Source: Gammaproteobacteria bacterium
GTDB lineage: Bacteria > Pseudomonadota > Gammaproteobacteria > Steroidobacterales > Steroidobacteraceae
Direction: 5' to 3'
DNA: 64,000 bases
Assembly: GCA_016874295.1 (NCBI GenBank)
Contig: VGUH01000003.1
Coordinates: 62,001 to 126,000 of the forward strand
Shown: positions 16,640 through 24,650 of the stretch, one piece after another
How positions within the stretch are numbered: the stretch's first letter is position 1
Layout: the number at the start of each line of letters is the position of its first letter
The notes under the pieces: generated by a model
Databases searched by the model: none
Told to the model about the DNA's origin: nothing
The model's input: the letters and a program-made list of their open reading frames with translations, nothing else
Translations under genes and position numbers: made by a program

Positions 16640-18058
16640 ATGATGAAGCCCAGCCTCCAGCTCCGGATCGGCCAGCAGCTGGCAATGACGCCCCAGCTGC
16701 AGCAGGCCATCCGGCTGCTGCAGCTGCCGACCATCGAGCTGCAGGCGCAGGTGCGGCAGGCGCTCGAAAGCAACGTGATGCTCGAAGCCGAGGAAGACTT
16801 CGAGGCGACCTGGCCGACCGGGGCGGCGCCGCAGGAGGCTGATGACGAGGGCGGCGGCGACGAGGATCCGGTAGTCGAGATCGGCGACGACTGGATCGAG
16901 CCAAGCGCGGCGGAATCCGAGGCGCCGTGGTCCGGTTCCGGCGACCGCGAGCTCGAGTTGCCCGACGAGACGGGTCGCACGCTGCGCGATCATCTGGCCT
17001 GGCAGCTGGAACTCGCGCACCTGCCGTCCGAGGCGCTCGCGATCGGCCGCGCGATCATCGATGCCGTCAACGACGACGGCTATCTCACCGAGCCACTCCA
17101 GGCGATCGCCGAGGCGCTGACCGGCGAGGTGCACACCGATGCCGCGGGAGTCGGCCGCGTGCTCGCGGTCGTGCAGCAGCTCGACCCTTCCGGCGTCGGC
17201 GCGCGCTCGGTCGCGGAGTGCATCGAGCTGCAGCTCGCGCAGATCGACGCGGCGACCCCGGGCCTCGCCACCGCCCGCGCCCTCGCCCACCGGCACCTCG
17301 AGCTGATGGCCGGCCATGATCTCGCGGCGCTGCAGCGCGAACTGAGCGTGAGCGGCGAGGAACTTGACGTCGCGCTCGCGCTGGTGCGCAGCTGCCACCC
17401 CCGGCCGGGGGCCGCCTTCCAGGCGGGCCGCACCGAGTACGTCGTGCCGGACGTGTACGCGCGCCGCACGCCCCAGGGCTGGGTCGTCGAGCTGAATCCC
17501 GCCGCCCTGCCCCGCGTGCGCATCAACGAGGGCTACGCCGGCATGATCACGCGCGCGCCGGACCACGCCATGCTGCGCGCGCAATTGCAGGAGGCGCGCT
17601 GGCTGCTGCGCAGCCTCGAGATCCGCAACGACACCATGCTGAAAGTCGCGCGCACCATTGTCGAGCGGCAGCAGGCCTTCCTCGACCGCGGCGAGGAGTC
17701 GATGCAGCCGATGGTCCTGAAGGATGTCGCTGAAGCCGTCGCCATGCACGAGTCGACCATTTCGCGCATAACGACCGGCAAGTACCTGCACACGCCGCGC
17801 GGTGTCTACGAGTTCCGGTTCTTTTTCTCGAGCCAGGTGGCGCACGATCACGGCGCCGGCGTCTCGTCGATCGCAATCCGTGCCAAGATCCGCAAGCTGA
17901 TCGCGCAGGAGGCGCCGGGCCGGCCGCTCTCCGACCAGCAGCTCGTCGAGCTGCTCGCCGCCGATGGCGTGCAGGTGGCGCGCCGCACGGTCGCGAAGTA
18001 CCGCGAGGCGCTCGGCATCGCGCCCTCGAGCGCGCGCCGGCAGGCCGCCGGGCGCTGA
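16640..18058 (+). CDS. rpoN: RNA polymerase sigma-54 factor RpoN
   Basis: Sigma-54 of 472 residues. Region I is Gln/Leu-rich (MKPSLQLRIGQQLAMTPQLQ, then AIRLLQL), region II is acidic (about 55-110), and region III contains the core-binding and DNA-binding domains with KDVAEAVAMHESTISRITTGKYL. The RpoN box appears near the C-terminus as ARRTVAKYREALGI. A second ATG follows immediately, so either Met may be used. It needs AAA+ activators, none of which is encoded here. Confidence 0.97.
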   Translation: MMKPSLQLRIGQQLAMTPQLQQAIRLLQLPTIELQAQVRQALESNVMLEAEEDFEATWPTGAAPQEADDEGGGDEDPVVEIGDDWIEPSAAESEAPWSGSGDRELELPDETGRTLRDHLAWQLELAHLPSEALAIGRAIIDAVNDDGYLTEPLQAIAEALTGEVHTDAAGVGRVLAVVQQLDPSGVGARSVAECIELQLAQIDAATPGLATARALAHRHLELMAGHDLAALQRELSVSGEELDVALALVRSCHPRPGAAFQAGRTEYVVPDVYARRTPQGWVVELNPAALPRVRINEGYAGMITRAPDHAMLRAQLQEARWLLRSLEIRNDTMLKVARTIVERQQAFLDRGEESMQPMVLKDVAEAVAMHESTISRITTGKYLHTPRGVYEFRFFFSSQVAHDHGAGVSSIAIRAKIRKLIAQEAPGRPLSDQQLVELLAADGVQVARRTVAKYREALGIAPSSARRQAAGR

Positions 18059-18098
18059 CGGGGCAAGCATTTCAGGCAATGAACAGGAGGAGCGAGCC

Positions 18099-18419
18099 AT
18101 GCAGTTGACGCTGACCGGCCACCACGTCGAGATCACGCCGCCGCTGCGCGACTACGTGCGCAAGAAGCTGGATCGCGTACTGCGCCACTTCGAGCGCGTC
18201 GTCGACGTCCACTGCGTACTCACGGTCGAGAAACTCGTGCACAAGGCCGAGGCGACGCTCGGGGTCAGCGGCGCGGTGATCCACGCGGACGCGCGGCACG
18301 AGGACATGTACGCGGCGATCGATGCGCTCGCGGACAAGCTCAACCGGCTGGTGACAAAGCACAAGGAGAAGCTCTCCGACCACCACGCGGCCGAGGTCAT
18401 GCGCGGGAGGCCCGCCTGA
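18099..18419 (+). CDS. hpf: Short ribosome hibernation promoting factor HPF
   Basis: Ribosome-binding protein of 106 residues of the RaiA/HPF family, which blocks the decoding centre in 100S or inactive 70S ribosomes. MQLTLTGHHVEITPPLRDYV and DMYAAIDALADKLNRLVTKHKEK are typical; there is no C-terminal dimerisation extension, hence short HPF. A strong AACAGGAGGAGC Shine-Dalgarno precedes the ATG at 18099. In E. coli this gene is followed by ptsN; here rapZ follows after 13 bp. Confidence 0.93.
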   Translation: MQLTLTGHHVEITPPLRDYVRKKLDRVLRHFERVVDVHCVLTVEKLVHKAEATLGVSGAVIHADARHEDMYAAIDALADKLNRLVTKHKEKLSDHHAAEVMRGRPA

Positions 18420-18432
18420 GCGCGGGCACCCC

Positions 18433-19296
18433 ATGACGCGCCTCGTCGTCGTCAGCGGCCTGTCGGGATCCGGCAAGAGCGTCGCGCTCAACATGCTGGA
18501 GGATCTCGGCTGGTACTGCATCGACAACATCCCGGCCGGTCTCGTGCAGGCGCTGGTCTCGCATTCGCTGCGCACCGAGGAACCCAGTTACCGCAAGCTC
18601 GCCGTCGGACTCGATGCGCGCAACCGCCCCGACGACCTGGTGTCGATCCCCGCGCTGGTCGCTGACCTCAAGCGCTCGGGACTGCGCTGCGAGGTGCTGT
18701 GCCTGCACGCCGAGGACGAGGTGCTCAAGCGCCGCTACGCGGAGACGCGGCGCCGGCATCCGCTCGCGCGCGCGGGCGTGTCGCTCGCCGACGCGATCGC
18801 CGAGGAGCGTCGCCTGCTGCACCCGCTGGTCGACAACGCGGACCTAGTCATCGACACGTCGCGCATGGGCATGCACGAACTGCGCGACCAGATCGCGAAG
18901 CGCATCGAGCCCAACGCGCCGGGCCGCCTGTCCATCCTGTTCGAGTCGTTCGGCTACAAGCACGGCATGCCCGGTGACGCGGACTTCGTGTTCGACGCGC
19001 GCACGCTCCCGAACCCCTACTGGGAGCCGGCGCTCAAGCCGCTCACCGGCCGCGATCCGAAGGTGATCGAGTTCCTCGAGGCGAGCCCGCGCGTGGAGCG
19101 CATGGTGGGCGACCTGGTCCGATTCATCGAGAGCCGGCTTCCCGAATACGAGGAGGCGAACCGCGGCTATCTCACGATCGCGATCGGCTGCACCGGCGGC
19201 CAGCACCGCTCCGTCTACCTGGTCGAGCGCCTCGCGCAGCACTTCCGGCCACGCTACCCGCAGCTGCTCGTGCGCCACAACGCGCTGCCGGCCTAG
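18433..19296 (+). CDS. rapZ: RNase adapter / nucleotide-binding protein RapZ
   Basis: Protein of 287 residues: N-terminal P-loop domain with VVSGLSGSGKS (Walker A 9-16), then the phosphofructokinase-like C-terminal domain ending in YLTIAIGCTGGQHRSVYLVERLA, the hallmark of the family. In enterobacteria RapZ guides RNase E to the GlmZ sRNA and senses glucosamine-6-phosphate; in other proteobacteria the partner is less clear. It closes the lpt-rpoN block and ends 6 bp from the convergent patatin gene. ptsN, hprK and a PTS HPr gene, common neighbours, are absent here. Confidence 0.95.
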   Translation: MTRLVVVSGLSGSGKSVALNMLEDLGWYCIDNIPAGLVQALVSHSLRTEEPSYRKLAVGLDARNRPDDLVSIPALVADLKRSGLRCEVLCLHAEDEVLKRRYAETRRRHPLARAGVSLADAIAEERRLLHPLVDNADLVIDTSRMGMHELRDQIAKRIEPNAPGRLSILFESFGYKHGMPGDADFVFDARTLPNPYWEPALKPLTGRDPKVIEFLEASPRVERMVGDLVRFIESRLPEYEEANRGYLTIAIGCTGGQHRSVYLVERLAQHFRPRYPQLLVRHNALPA

Positions 19297-19302
19297 CTTC
19301 CG

Positions 19303-20451
19303 TCAGTCGATGCGTGCGCCGTAGGCGCGATCGAGCCCGAGGAAGGCCGAGATCTCGGCGCGGCGCCGCGCGGCTGCATGCTCGCCGGCGGCGATCAGCT
19401 CGCGTGTGTAGGCGCTCTCGAACAGCAGGTAGGAGATCAGGCGCCCGCCGCGCGCGCCGCGCGCGCCGAGGATGCGCAGCAGGGCCCGGAGTGAGGCCGG
19501 CATCGCGTCCCGGTGCGCAAGGGCCGCGTCGACGGGATCGCGCTCCGGCTGCAGCACCAGCGTCTCCACGTGGCGCATGCCGAACGGCACGGGCCCCGGC
19601 CGGTGCCCGACGAGCAGCGCGTTGATCCGGTTCAGCCGCTCGAGGTCCGCCTGCAGGCCCTCGATGAAGAGCGAGTCGAGCATGAAGCCGAACTGCTCGG
19701 CTATGTTGGGCGCGGAGCCCGGCAACCCGCGCCCGACCCCGGGGTGGCGCACGCCGATCACCAGCACACGGTCCGCACCTAGGTGGATCGCCGGCGCGAA
19801 CGGCGTCGACTGGCGCAGCGCGCCGTCGCCGTAGTGGCTGCCCGCCATGGCAACCGGCGGGAACAGGAGCGGGATTGCGGCACTCGCCATCAGGTGCTCG
19901 ACGCCGAGCGCCGCGGGCGTACCGCGCCGCCCGACGTGCTCCCAGGACGAGAACGGCCGCGAGGTCTGGACGAAGGTCACGCTCTCGGCGTCGCTCAGCG
20001 AAGTCGCGGTAACCGCGACCGAATCCGGCCGGCCCGCCGTAACCGCGCGGGCGAGCGCACCGAAATTGACCTCGCGCGCGAGCAGCGCGCCGAGCGGTGA
20101 GTTGTCGAGCAGCGAGCGCGGCATCGGCAGCAGCCAGCCGCCGGACACCAGCGCGAGCAGGAGGTGCAGGCCGGAGCGCAGCATGTCGAGCGTGCCGGCC
20201 CGGAACACCTGGCCGGTGCGGAATCCGCCCCAGACCCGCGCCAGCGCCTCGCTTGCCCGGACGAAGTCGGCAGCGCCGGCGGCGAGCACGGCCGCGTTGA
20301 TCGCGCCGGCCGAGGTCCCGCACACCACCGGGAACGGCAGCGCGCTGCCCGGCGGGTACCAGCCCGCGATTGCCCGCAGCACTCCGACCTGCCAGGCCGA
20401 ACGCGCGCCTCCCCCCGGCAGCAGCAGTGCGATGCGCGGCATTTCGCTCAT
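19303..20451 (-). CDS. Patatin-like phospholipase
   Basis: Predicted lipid acyl hydrolase of 382 residues. The oxyanion motif is GGGARSAW (residues 13-20) rather than the more common GGGxRG. The nucleophile elbow is GTSAG with S47, and the catalytic Asp is in GDGALRQ (about D209); together they form the Ser-Asp dyad. No signal peptide, so likely cytoplasmic or peripheral. The frame extends further upstream, but MSEMPRI at 20451 starts just before the first strand. It is divergent from the peroxiredoxin gene with a 35-bp gap. Substrate unknown. Confidence 0.87.
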   Translation of the reverse strand: MSEMPRIALLLPGGGARSAWQVGVLRAIAGWYPPGSALPFPVVCGTSAGAINAAVLAAGAADFVRASEALARVWGGFRTGQVFRAGTLDMLRSGLHLLLALVSGGWLLPMPRSLLDNSPLGALLAREVNFGALARAVTAGRPDSVAVTATSLSDAESVTFVQTSRPFSSWEHVGRRGTPAALGVEHLMASAAIPLLFPPVAMAGSHYGDGALRQSTPFAPAIHLGADRVLVIGVRHPGVGRGLPGSAPNIAEQFGFMLDSLFIEGLQADLERLNRINALLVGHRPGPVPFGMRHVETLVLQPERDPVDAALAHRDAMPASLRALLRILGARGARGGRLISYLLFESAYTRELIAAGEHAAARRRAEISAFLGLDRAYGARID

Positions 20452-20486
20452 TCCGATACTATGCGATACGCTGAGGAGAAACCTCC

Positions 20487-21032
20487 ATGACACGAATCCT
20501 GCATGGCGCTGCCGCCGCCCTCTCGCTCCTGATCGCGGGCTCCGCGCTCGCCGCGGAGTCACCCGCGGTCGGTTTGCCCGCGCCGGACTTCCGGCTCCAG
20601 GACCAGACCGGCAAGTGGCACGAACTGGCCGGCTACCGCGGCAAGTGGGTCGTGCTGTACTTCTACCCGAAGGACAACACGCCGGGCTGCACCACGCAGG
20701 CCTGCGAGTTCCGCGACAACATCTTCGCCTACCGCGAGCTGGGCGCCGCGATCCTCGGGGTCAGCGTCGACGACGTGGATTCGCACAAGGCGTTTTCCGA
20801 CGAGTACAACCTGCCGTTCCCGATCCTGGCCGATGCGGAGAAGAAGACCACGGCCGCTTACGGCACGCTCACGAAGTACGTCGGCGTCGTGGAGCTCGCC
20901 CGGCGCGACACTTTCATCATCGACCCGCAGGGCAAGGTCGCGAAGCACTACGTCAAGGTGGACCCGAAGGGTCACTCCGAGGCGGTGATCGCCGACCTCA
21001 GGCAGCTGGTCGCTGCCGCGAACAAGACTTGA
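20487..21032 (+). CDS. Periplasmic PrxQ/Bcp-type peroxiredoxin
   Basis: Thiol peroxidase of 181 residues with a signal peptide (about 1-23, ending SALAAES), unlike cytoplasmic Bcp. The AhpC/TSA domain has YFYPKDNTPGCTTQACEFRD, with peroxidatic C68 and resolving C73 spaced five apart as in PrxQ. DTFIIDPQGKVAKHYVKVDP follows. The SD GAGGAG lies just before the ATG and can pair weakly with the next CCTC, a small hairpin that may tune initiation. The stop overlaps the TTG start of the MoxR gene (TTGA), linking it to the MoxR/VWA genes. Confidence 0.92.
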   Translation: MTRILHGAAAALSLLIAGSALAAESPAVGLPAPDFRLQDQTGKWHELAGYRGKWVVLYFYPKDNTPGCTTQACEFRDNIFAYRELGAAILGVSVDDVDSHKAFSDEYNLPFPILADAEKKTTAAYGTLTKYVGVVELARRDTFIIDPQGKVAKHYVKVDPKGHSEAVIADLRQLVAAANKT

Positions 21033-21883
21033 CGCACTTCCACGGTTCCGACAGCTACGTTGCGCCGCCCGAGCTCGCGCTCGCGGTCAATGCGGCGGTC
21101 ACGCTTGCGCGGCCGCTGCTGGTCAAGGGCGAGCCGGGCACCGGCAAGACCCAGCTCGCGCAGGAAGTGGCGCGCGCGCTCGACGCGCCGCTGTTCGAGT
21201 GGCACGTCAAGTCCACCAGCAAGGCGCAGCACGGGCTGTACGAGTACGACGCGGTCTCGCGGCTGCGCGACTCGCAGCTCGGCGACGGGCGCGTGCAGGA
21301 CATCGCCAACTACATCGTTCCCGGCATGCTCTGGCGCGCATTCGAGAGCGAACGCCGGGCCGTGCTGCTGATCGACGAGATCGACAAGGCCGACATCGAG
21401 TTCCCGAACGACCTGCTGCGCGAGCTCGACCGCATGGAGTTCTACGTATACGAGACGCAGCGGCTGGTGCGCGCGCAGCACCGCCCGGTAGTCTTCATCA
21501 CCAGCAACAACGAGAAGGAGCTGCCGGACGCGTTCCTGCGCCGCTGCTTCTTCCACTACATCCGCTTCCCGGACGCCGAGACCATGGAACGCATCGTCGC
21601 GGTCCACCACCCCGGCCTCAAGAAGACGCTGCTCGCCGAGGCGCTCGCGGCCTTCTACCGCATCCGCGAGATGCCCGGCCTCAAGAAGAAGCCCTCGACC
21701 TCGGAGCTGCTCGACTGGATCAAGCTGCTGGTCGCCGAGGACGTCCCGCCGGAGGCCCTGCGCGCCGACGACGCGAAGGCGGCCGTCCCGCCGCTCTATG
21801 GCGCGCTCCTGAAGAACGAGCAGGACGTGCACCTGTTCGAGCAGCTCGTGTTCCTGAACCGGCGCGCGGGCAGGCTCAGCTGA
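21029..21883 (+). CDS. MoxR-family AAA+ ATPase
   Basis: AAA+ ATPase of 284 residues. Walker A GEPGTGKT (34-41), Walker B VLLIDEIDKAD (112-122), sensor 1 VVFITSNNEKELPDAFLRRC. The start is inferred as TTG at 21029, sharing TGA with the peroxiredoxin stop; no ATG or GTG lies between that point and the conserved N-terminal region. MoxR ATPases act as chaperones for metalloenzyme or protein-complex maturation with VWA partners. The VWA gene follows 13 bp later, and a molybdenum enzyme pair follows that, so a maturation role is possible but not shown. Confidence 0.9.
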   Translation: MTHFHGSDSYVAPPELALAVNAAVTLARPLLVKGEPGTGKTQLAQEVARALDAPLFEWHVKSTSKAQHGLYEYDAVSRLRDSQLGDGRVQDIANYIVPGMLWRAFESERRAVLLIDEIDKADIEFPNDLLRELDRMEFYVYETQRLVRAQHRPVVFITSNNEKELPDAFLRRCFFHYIRFPDAETMERIVAVHHPGLKKTLLAEALAAFYRIREMPGLKKKPSTSELLDWIKLLVAEDVPPEALRADDAKAAVPPLYGALLKNEQDVHLFEQLVFLNRRAGRLS

Positions 21884-21896
21884 GGCGCCGGGCGCC

Positions 21897-23081
21897 GTGC
21901 TGATCCGCTTCTTCCTGATGCTCCGTACCGCCGGCGTGCCGGTGACGCTGACGGAGTTCCTCGCGCTGCTCGAGGCGCTGTCGAAGCGCGTGATCGAGCC
22001 GGTCGGCGCGATGGCCGAGCAGTTCTACTTCCTGTCGCGTGCGATCCTCGTCAAGGACGAGCGCCACTACGACCGCTTCGACCGCGTGTTCACCGCGCAC
22101 TTCCGCGGCGCGGAAGCGGCCTTCGCGGCGCTGCTCGCCACCGAGGTGCCCGCCGACTGGCTACGGAAGAACCTGGCGCTCTCGCTCAGCGACGAGGAGA
22201 AGGCGCGCATCCAGTCGCTCGGCGGCTGGGAAGCGCTGATGCAGGCGCTGCGCGAGCGCCTCGCCGAGCAGAAGGCCCGGCACGAGGGCGGCAATCGCTG
22301 GATCGGCACGGGCGGCACCTCGCCGTTCGGCCACGGCGGTTACAACCCGGAAGGCGTGAGGATCGGGGGCGCGGGCGGCAACCGCCGCGCGGTCAAGGTC
22401 TGGGAGCGGCGCGAGTTCGCGAATCTCGACGACGGCGAGCGGCTCGGCCGCCGCAACGTCAAGCTCGCGCTGCGGCGCCTTCGGCGCTTCGCACGCCAGG
22501 GCGCGGCCGAGACCTTCGACCTCGACGGCACGATCGACGCGACCGCGCGCCGTGCCGGGCTGCTCGACATCCGCATGCTCCCGGAGCGGCACAATGCCGT
22601 GAAGGTGCTGCTGTTTCTCGACGTCGGCGGCTCGATGGACGAGCACGTGCGGAGCTGCGAGGAACTCTTTTCCGCCGCGCGCAGCGAGTTCAAGCACCTG
22701 GAGCACTACTACTTCCACAACTTCGTGTATGAGTCGGTGTGGAAGGACAACCGGCGCCGGTACTCCGAGCGCACGCCGCTGCCGCAACTCATGCGCACCT
22801 ATAGCCGCGACTACCGCCTCGTGATCGTCGGCGACGCGACCATGAGCCCCTACGAGATCCTGCAGCCGGGCGGCAGCATCGAGCACTGGAACGAGGAGCC
22901 GGGCGCGGCCTGGATGAAGCGCCTGCTCGCCGCCTACCCGCGCCACGCCTGGCTCAACCCGGAGCCCGAGGAGCGCTGGGAATTCACGCCCTCGGTACGT
23001 ATCGCGCGCGAACTTGTCGAGGAGCGGATGTTCCCGCTGACGCTCGAGGGACTGGACGGGGCGATCCGCACGCTTCGCTAA
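21897..23081 (+). CDS. VWA-domain protein (CoxE-like), MoxR partner
   Basis: Protein of 394 residues. The N-terminal 200 residues resemble the VWA-containing CoxE family, with a Gly-rich segment (GGTSPFGHGGYNPEGVRIGG) before the VWA domain. The MIDAS sequence is DVGGSMDEH (242-250), so the first position of D-x-S-x-S is Gly where Ser is usual; metal binding may be weakened. No membrane segment, so cytoplasmic. GTG start. It is paired with the MoxR ATPase as in many genomes; the pair likely works as a chaperone-type machine whose client is unknown here. Confidence 0.88.
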   Translation: MLIRFFLMLRTAGVPVTLTEFLALLEALSKRVIEPVGAMAEQFYFLSRAILVKDERHYDRFDRVFTAHFRGAEAAFAALLATEVPADWLRKNLALSLSDEEKARIQSLGGWEALMQALRERLAEQKARHEGGNRWIGTGGTSPFGHGGYNPEGVRIGGAGGNRRAVKVWERREFANLDDGERLGRRNVKLALRRLRRFARQGAAETFDLDGTIDATARRAGLLDIRMLPERHNAVKVLLFLDVGGSMDEHVRSCEELFSAARSEFKHLEHYYFHNFVYESVWKDNRRRYSERTPLPQLMRTYSRDYRLVIVGDATMSPYEILQPGGSIEHWNEEPGAAWMKRLLAAYPRHAWLNPEPEERWEFTPSVRIARELVEERMFPLTLEGLDGAIRTLR

Positions 23082-23102
23082 CCGGGCACGTCCGCCTATA
23101 CT
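23074..23102 (+). promoter_or_regulatory. Possible promoter of the sorAB-like pair
   Basis: TATACT (23097-23102) is a good -10 in a 47-bp gap; a 17-bp spacer places TTCGCT (23074-23079) as a poor -35 lying within the end of the VWA gene. A strong GCGGAGGAACG Shine-Dalgarno precedes the ATG at 23129. Suggests the sulfite dehydrogenase genes are transcribed separately. Confidence 0.4.
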
Positions 23103-23128
23103 CGCCGCGGGCGTCACGCGGAGGAACG

Positions 23129-24331
23129 ATGGACCGGCGGCGGTTCGTGCTGGACGCATCGGCGAGCCTTGCATTCGGTCTGCTGCTGCCCGGCCGTGCC
23201 CTGGCGGCACCTCGGGCGGACTTGCCGGCCGGCGCCGTGGCTTCGGCCGTGCTGGACGCGCTGCCCGGCAAGCAGCCGCTGATCAAGCGGACCTTCCGGC
23301 CGCCGAACTACGAAACCCCGGTCGAATTCTTCCGTCATGCGCATACGCCGGCGGACGCGTTCTACGTGCGCTGGCACGCGGGCGTCCCTGACCTCGCGCT
23401 CGCCGACTGGCGGCTGCGGGTCGATGGACCGGCGGCGGGCACGCCCCGGGAGTACGGCGTGGCGGACCTGCGGCGCCGGTTCGAACGCCACGAGGTCACG
23501 GCCGTCAACCAGTGCTCCGGCAACCGTCGGGGCCTGTTCCACCCGCACGTGCCGGGGGTGCAATGGGGCTACGGCGCGATGGGCAATGCCACCTGGAGCG
23601 GCGTGCGGCTGAAGGACGTGCTGGAGCATACCGGCATCGCGCCGGGCGCGGTCGAGGTCGCGGCCGACGGCGGCGACGTCCCATTTCTCACCGGACCGGA
23701 CTTCGTGAAGAGCCTGCCGCTGTGGAAGGCGATCGACCCGGACACGCTGGTCGCGTTAGAAATGAATGGCGAGCCGCTGCCGCGCTGGAACGGCTTCCCG
23801 GCGCGGCTGGTCGTACCCGGCTGGACCGCGACCTACTGGGTCAAGGCGTTGACCACGATCTCGCTGCTCGATCGTCCGTTCGACGGCTTCTGGATGAAGA
23901 CCGCCTACCGCGTGCCGCGCGGCCTGTTCGGCGAGAGTGGATTCGCATCGCAGGACACGGACAAGAATTCACCGATCACGTCCATCCGCGTCAATTCGCT
24001 GGTCGTCGATCCTGCGCCGGGCGCGGCGATTCCGGTCGGGCGGCGCACCGAGCTCTTCGGCATCGCCTGGGACGGCGGCTCGGGGATCCGTCACATCGAG
24101 GTCTCGACGGATGACGGCGCGAGCTGGCAGCCCGCCGCGCTCGATCGCGATCTCGGGCGCTACGCCTGGCGGCAGTGGCGCTTCGCGATGCGCCCTGACA
24201 GGGCGGGCGAATACCCGATCGCCGTGCGCGCGCGGGCTGCCGACGGATCCACGCAGGCGGAAGCGCTCGTGCATAACCCGGCCGGCTACCACCACAACGT
24301 CGTGCAGCGGATACGGTATGTCGCATCCTGA
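23129..24331 (+). CDS. Periplasmic sulfite dehydrogenase-like molybdoenzyme (SorA type)
   Basis: Sulfite oxidase family protein of 400 residues with a Tat-like leader (DRRRFVLDASASLAFGLLL). The molybdopterin domain has the cysteine ligand C129 in VNQCSGNRRG, and the Mo-co dimerisation domain (SLVVDPAPGAAIPV to the end) follows. The family oxidises sulfite to sulfate, or in SoxC the related sulfane sulfur; electrons go to cytochrome c. The next gene encodes a small c-type cytochrome and overlaps by 14 nt, which fits SorAB. Because related enzymes exist with other substrates, sulfite is inferred. Confidence 0.85.
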   Translation: MDRRRFVLDASASLAFGLLLPGRALAAPRADLPAGAVASAVLDALPGKQPLIKRTFRPPNYETPVEFFRHAHTPADAFYVRWHAGVPDLALADWRLRVDGPAAGTPREYGVADLRRRFERHEVTAVNQCSGNRRGLFHPHVPGVQWGYGAMGNATWSGVRLKDVLEHTGIAPGAVEVAADGGDVPFLTGPDFVKSLPLWKAIDPDTLVALEMNGEPLPRWNGFPARLVVPGWTATYWVKALTTISLLDRPFDGFWMKTAYRVPRGLFGESGFASQDTDKNSPITSIRVNSLVVDPAPGAAIPVGRRTELFGIAWDGGSGIRHIEVSTDDGASWQPAALDRDLGRYAWRQWRFAMRPDRAGEYPIAVRARAADGSTQAEALVHNPAGYHHNVVQRIRYVAS

Positions 24332-24623
24332 TTGGCGCCTGCCGCTGCGGCGTGTGGCGCTGCTGTTCGTGCTGCTCGCACCTTCGGCGGGCGCGGAGGA
24401 ATTGCCGATCGCGCTCGCGCCGGGAACCGGGCGCGAGACGGTGCAGGCGTCCTGCGGCATGTGCCACAGCCTCGACTACATCGTCATCAATTCGCCATTC
24501 CAGGACCAGGCGGCCTGGGAAAAGACGGTCCGCAAGATGGTGAACGTGATGGGCGCGCCGCTCAGTGAGGAGCAGGTCCAGGCGATCGTCGCGTACCTGA
24601 GCCAGCACTACGCCGGGCTGTAA
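24318..24623 (+). CDS. Small monohaem cytochrome c (SorB type)
   Basis: Secreted cytochrome of 101 residues: signal peptide to about residue 26 (APSAGAEE), one haem motif CGMCH (46-50), and a C-terminal helix LSEEQVQAIVAYLSQHY. A Met ligand is likely in the KMVNVMG stretch. It overlaps the end of the molybdoenzyme gene, so it is the probable electron acceptor subunit. It ends 27 bp before the convergent amidohydrolase gene. Confidence 0.85.
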   Translation: MSHPDWRLPLRRVALLFVLLAPSAGAEELPIALAPGTGRETVQASCGMCHSLDYIVINSPFQDQAAWEKTVRKMVNVMGAPLSEEQVQAIVAYLSQHYAGL

Positions 24624-24650
24624 AGACCATGCCCGGCCGGCCCCGATCAT

